Below, piece by piece: positions 62,979 to 64,000 of a DNA stretch of 64,000 nt (the first letter of the stretch is position 1; each line of letters opens with the position of its first letter). This stretch comes from Oceanicella actignis (GTDB lineage: Bacteria > Pseudomonadota > Alphaproteobacteria > Rhodobacterales > Rhodobacteraceae): NCBI RefSeq assembly GCF_008124525.1, contig NZ_VNHJ01000004.1:62001-126000 (forward strand), in the 5' to 3' direction. Position numbers and translations under genes: made by a program. Under the pieces are notes generated by a model, which was given only the letters and a program-made list of their open reading frames with translations, had not been told where the DNA came from and did not search any database.

Positions 62979-64000
62979 TCAGCCATAGACCAGCCTTGGC
63001 AGCCAGATGACGATGCTCGGGAAGACCATGCACAGCGCCAGCCCGCATGCCTGCAGGAACAGGAAGGGCAGCGCCGAGCGGAAGATGTCGCTCATCGGAA
63101 TCTCGGCCGGGGCCACGCCGCGCAGATAGAACAGCGCGTAGCCGAAGGGCGGCGACAGGAAGCTCATCTGCATGTTGACCAGGTAGAGCACCCCGAACCA
63201 CAGCACCAGGTCATCGGGATCGGCCATGCCGAAGGCCGCCGGCCCCAGCGCCTTGATGATGGGCACGAAGATCGGCACGCACAAGAGCAGGATGCCCACC
63301 CAGTCCAGGAACATGCCCAGGATGATGAGCACCGCCTGCATGGTCAGCAGCACCCCCCACGGGCCCAGCCCGGTCGCCGCCAGGGCGTTCTGCACGAATT
63401 GCTGCCCGCCCTCGAGCACGTAGAGCCCGACGAAGATCGTGGCGCCGAACATGATCCAGATGACCATGGCCGAGGCCTTGAGCGTGGTCAGGCAGGCCTC
63501 GCGCACCGTCGGCCAGTCCAGCTTGCGGTGGATGGCGGCGACGATGAAGGCGCCGAAGGTGCCGATGCCCGCCGCCTCGACCGGCGTCGCGACGCCGGTG
63601 AAGATCACGCCCAGCACGATGACGATCAGCGCGATGGGGGCCGACATCTTTCCGATGAGGCGGATCTTGGCGCGCAGGGGAATGCGCTCTTCGACCGGGA
63701 TCGGCGGCCCCAGGCGCGGATTGGCGTAGCAGCGCGCGGTGACGTAGAGGATGTAGAGCCCCGACAGCATCAGACCCGGGATGACCGCGCCGATGAACAG
63801 CTCGCCCACCGACTGCTCGGCCACCACCGCGTAGATGATCGCCAGGATCGAGGGCGGGATCAGGATGCCCAGCGTGCCGCCGGCCATGATCGAGCCCATG
63901 GCGATCTTGGGATCGTAGCCCCGGCGCAGCATGGCCGGCAGGGCGATGATGCCCATGGTCACCACCGCCGCGCCGATCACGCCCACCATCGCCGCAAGGA
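62979..64000 (-). CDS. TRAP transporter large permease (DctM), 5' end outside window
   Basis: The last 340 residues of a DctM-type subunit, normally about 430. Repeated hydrophobic helices carry GTLGILIPPSILAIIYAVVAEQSVG, GVATPVEAAGIGTFGAF, and LGMFLDWVGILLLCVPIFVPI, each in part quoted; these are hallmarks of the ion-coupled TRAP permease. The reading frame is open through base 64000, so the start is missing. The small permease and binding protein should lie beyond the window. Substrate cannot be inferred. Confidence 0.93.
   Translation of the reverse strand, partial: LAAMVGVIGAAVVTMGIIALPAMLRRGYDPKIAMGSIMAGGTLGILIPPSILAIIYAVVAEQSVGELFIGAVIPGLMLSGLYILYVTARCYANPRLGPPIPVEERIPLRAKIRLIGKMSAPIALIVIVLGVIFTGVATPVEAAGIGTFGAFIVAAIHRKLDWPTVREACLTTLKASAMVIWIMFGATIFVGLYVLEGGQQFVQNALAATGLGPWGVLLTMQAVLIILGMFLDWVGILLLCVPIFVPIIKALGPAAFGMADPDDLVLWFGVLYLVNMQMSFLSPPFGYALFYLRGVAPAEIPMSDIFRSALPFLFLQACGLALCMVFPSIVIWLPRLVYG

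Overview
The window is 64 kb of very GC-rich chromosome, almost fully coding, with no rRNA, tRNA, insertion sequence, integrase or CRISPR array seen. Gene content points to an alphaproteobacterium of the Rhodobacterales type. It has a MipZ division regulator, an NDUFAF5-like methyltransferase next to comF, grxC and a nitrilase, a pmbA-cysQ-DUF4170-LPLAT-waaA-lpxK lipid A block, UbiG, an MlaA/MlaC pair, a zinc-ligand-free L31 and a TRAP transporter. The genus cannot be fixed from sequence alone.

Layout. 1-2.2 kb: 3' part of ettA, then a GT2 glycosyltransferase with a LAB_N membrane partner. 2.3-16.2 kb: a purine block on the plus strand, with uraH, xdhA, xdhB, xdhC, a BMP-type ABC importer (ATPase, two permeases, a small GGDEF-like protein, binding protein), an aldo/keto reductase, guanine deaminase and an HDAC-fold deacetylase. 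16.3-21.7 kb: a polyamine-type ABC importer and an amidase on the minus strand, converging on the deacetylase. 21.8-24.0 kb: a NosR-like flavo-iron-sulfur membrane protein with no nos genes beside it. 24.3-30.4 kb: the lipid A/KDO operon plus cysQ, pmbA and a MAPEG protein. 30.6-36.0 kb: hemH, methyltransferase, comF, grxC, nitrilase and ubiG. 36.1-41.9 kb: proline iminopeptidase, creatinase, a less GC-rich insert holding a frameshifted OLD-like ATPase/TOPRIM gene, a flavoprotein and YjbQ. 41.9-47.4 kb: a thioesterase, mlaC and mlaA, and a type I secretion ATPase and adaptor. 47.5-54.8 kb: ridA, GDPD, FemAB-like GNAT, phhB, a peroxiredoxin, rsmD, a cysteine-desulfurase-like protein, an alpha/beta hydrolase and an HCCA-isomerase-like protein. 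55.0-60.1 kb: prs, an MFS exporter, rpmE, mipZ and ugd. 60.4-64 kb: ynfA, an FAD oxidoreductase, a DeoR regulator and the TRAP large permease, which runs off the end.

How it fits together. The first third looks like import and breakdown of purines (guanine to xanthine to urate, with hydroxyisourate hydrolysis) next to polyamine uptake and possibly acetyl-polyamine deacetylation. Creatinase adds another nitrogen-scavenging enzyme. Most of the rest is core envelope, cofactor and cell-cycle biology.

The most unusual items are a putative defence-type ATPase/TOPRIM gene broken by one frameshift in a compositionally distinct segment, a degenerate GGDEF-like protein inside the purine transport operon whose ribosome binding site lies in a 9-bp hairpin, the orphan NosR-like protein, a stretch of rare codons inside xdhA, and several intergenic repeat arrays and strong hairpins. 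I did not identify a clearly new multi-gene system.
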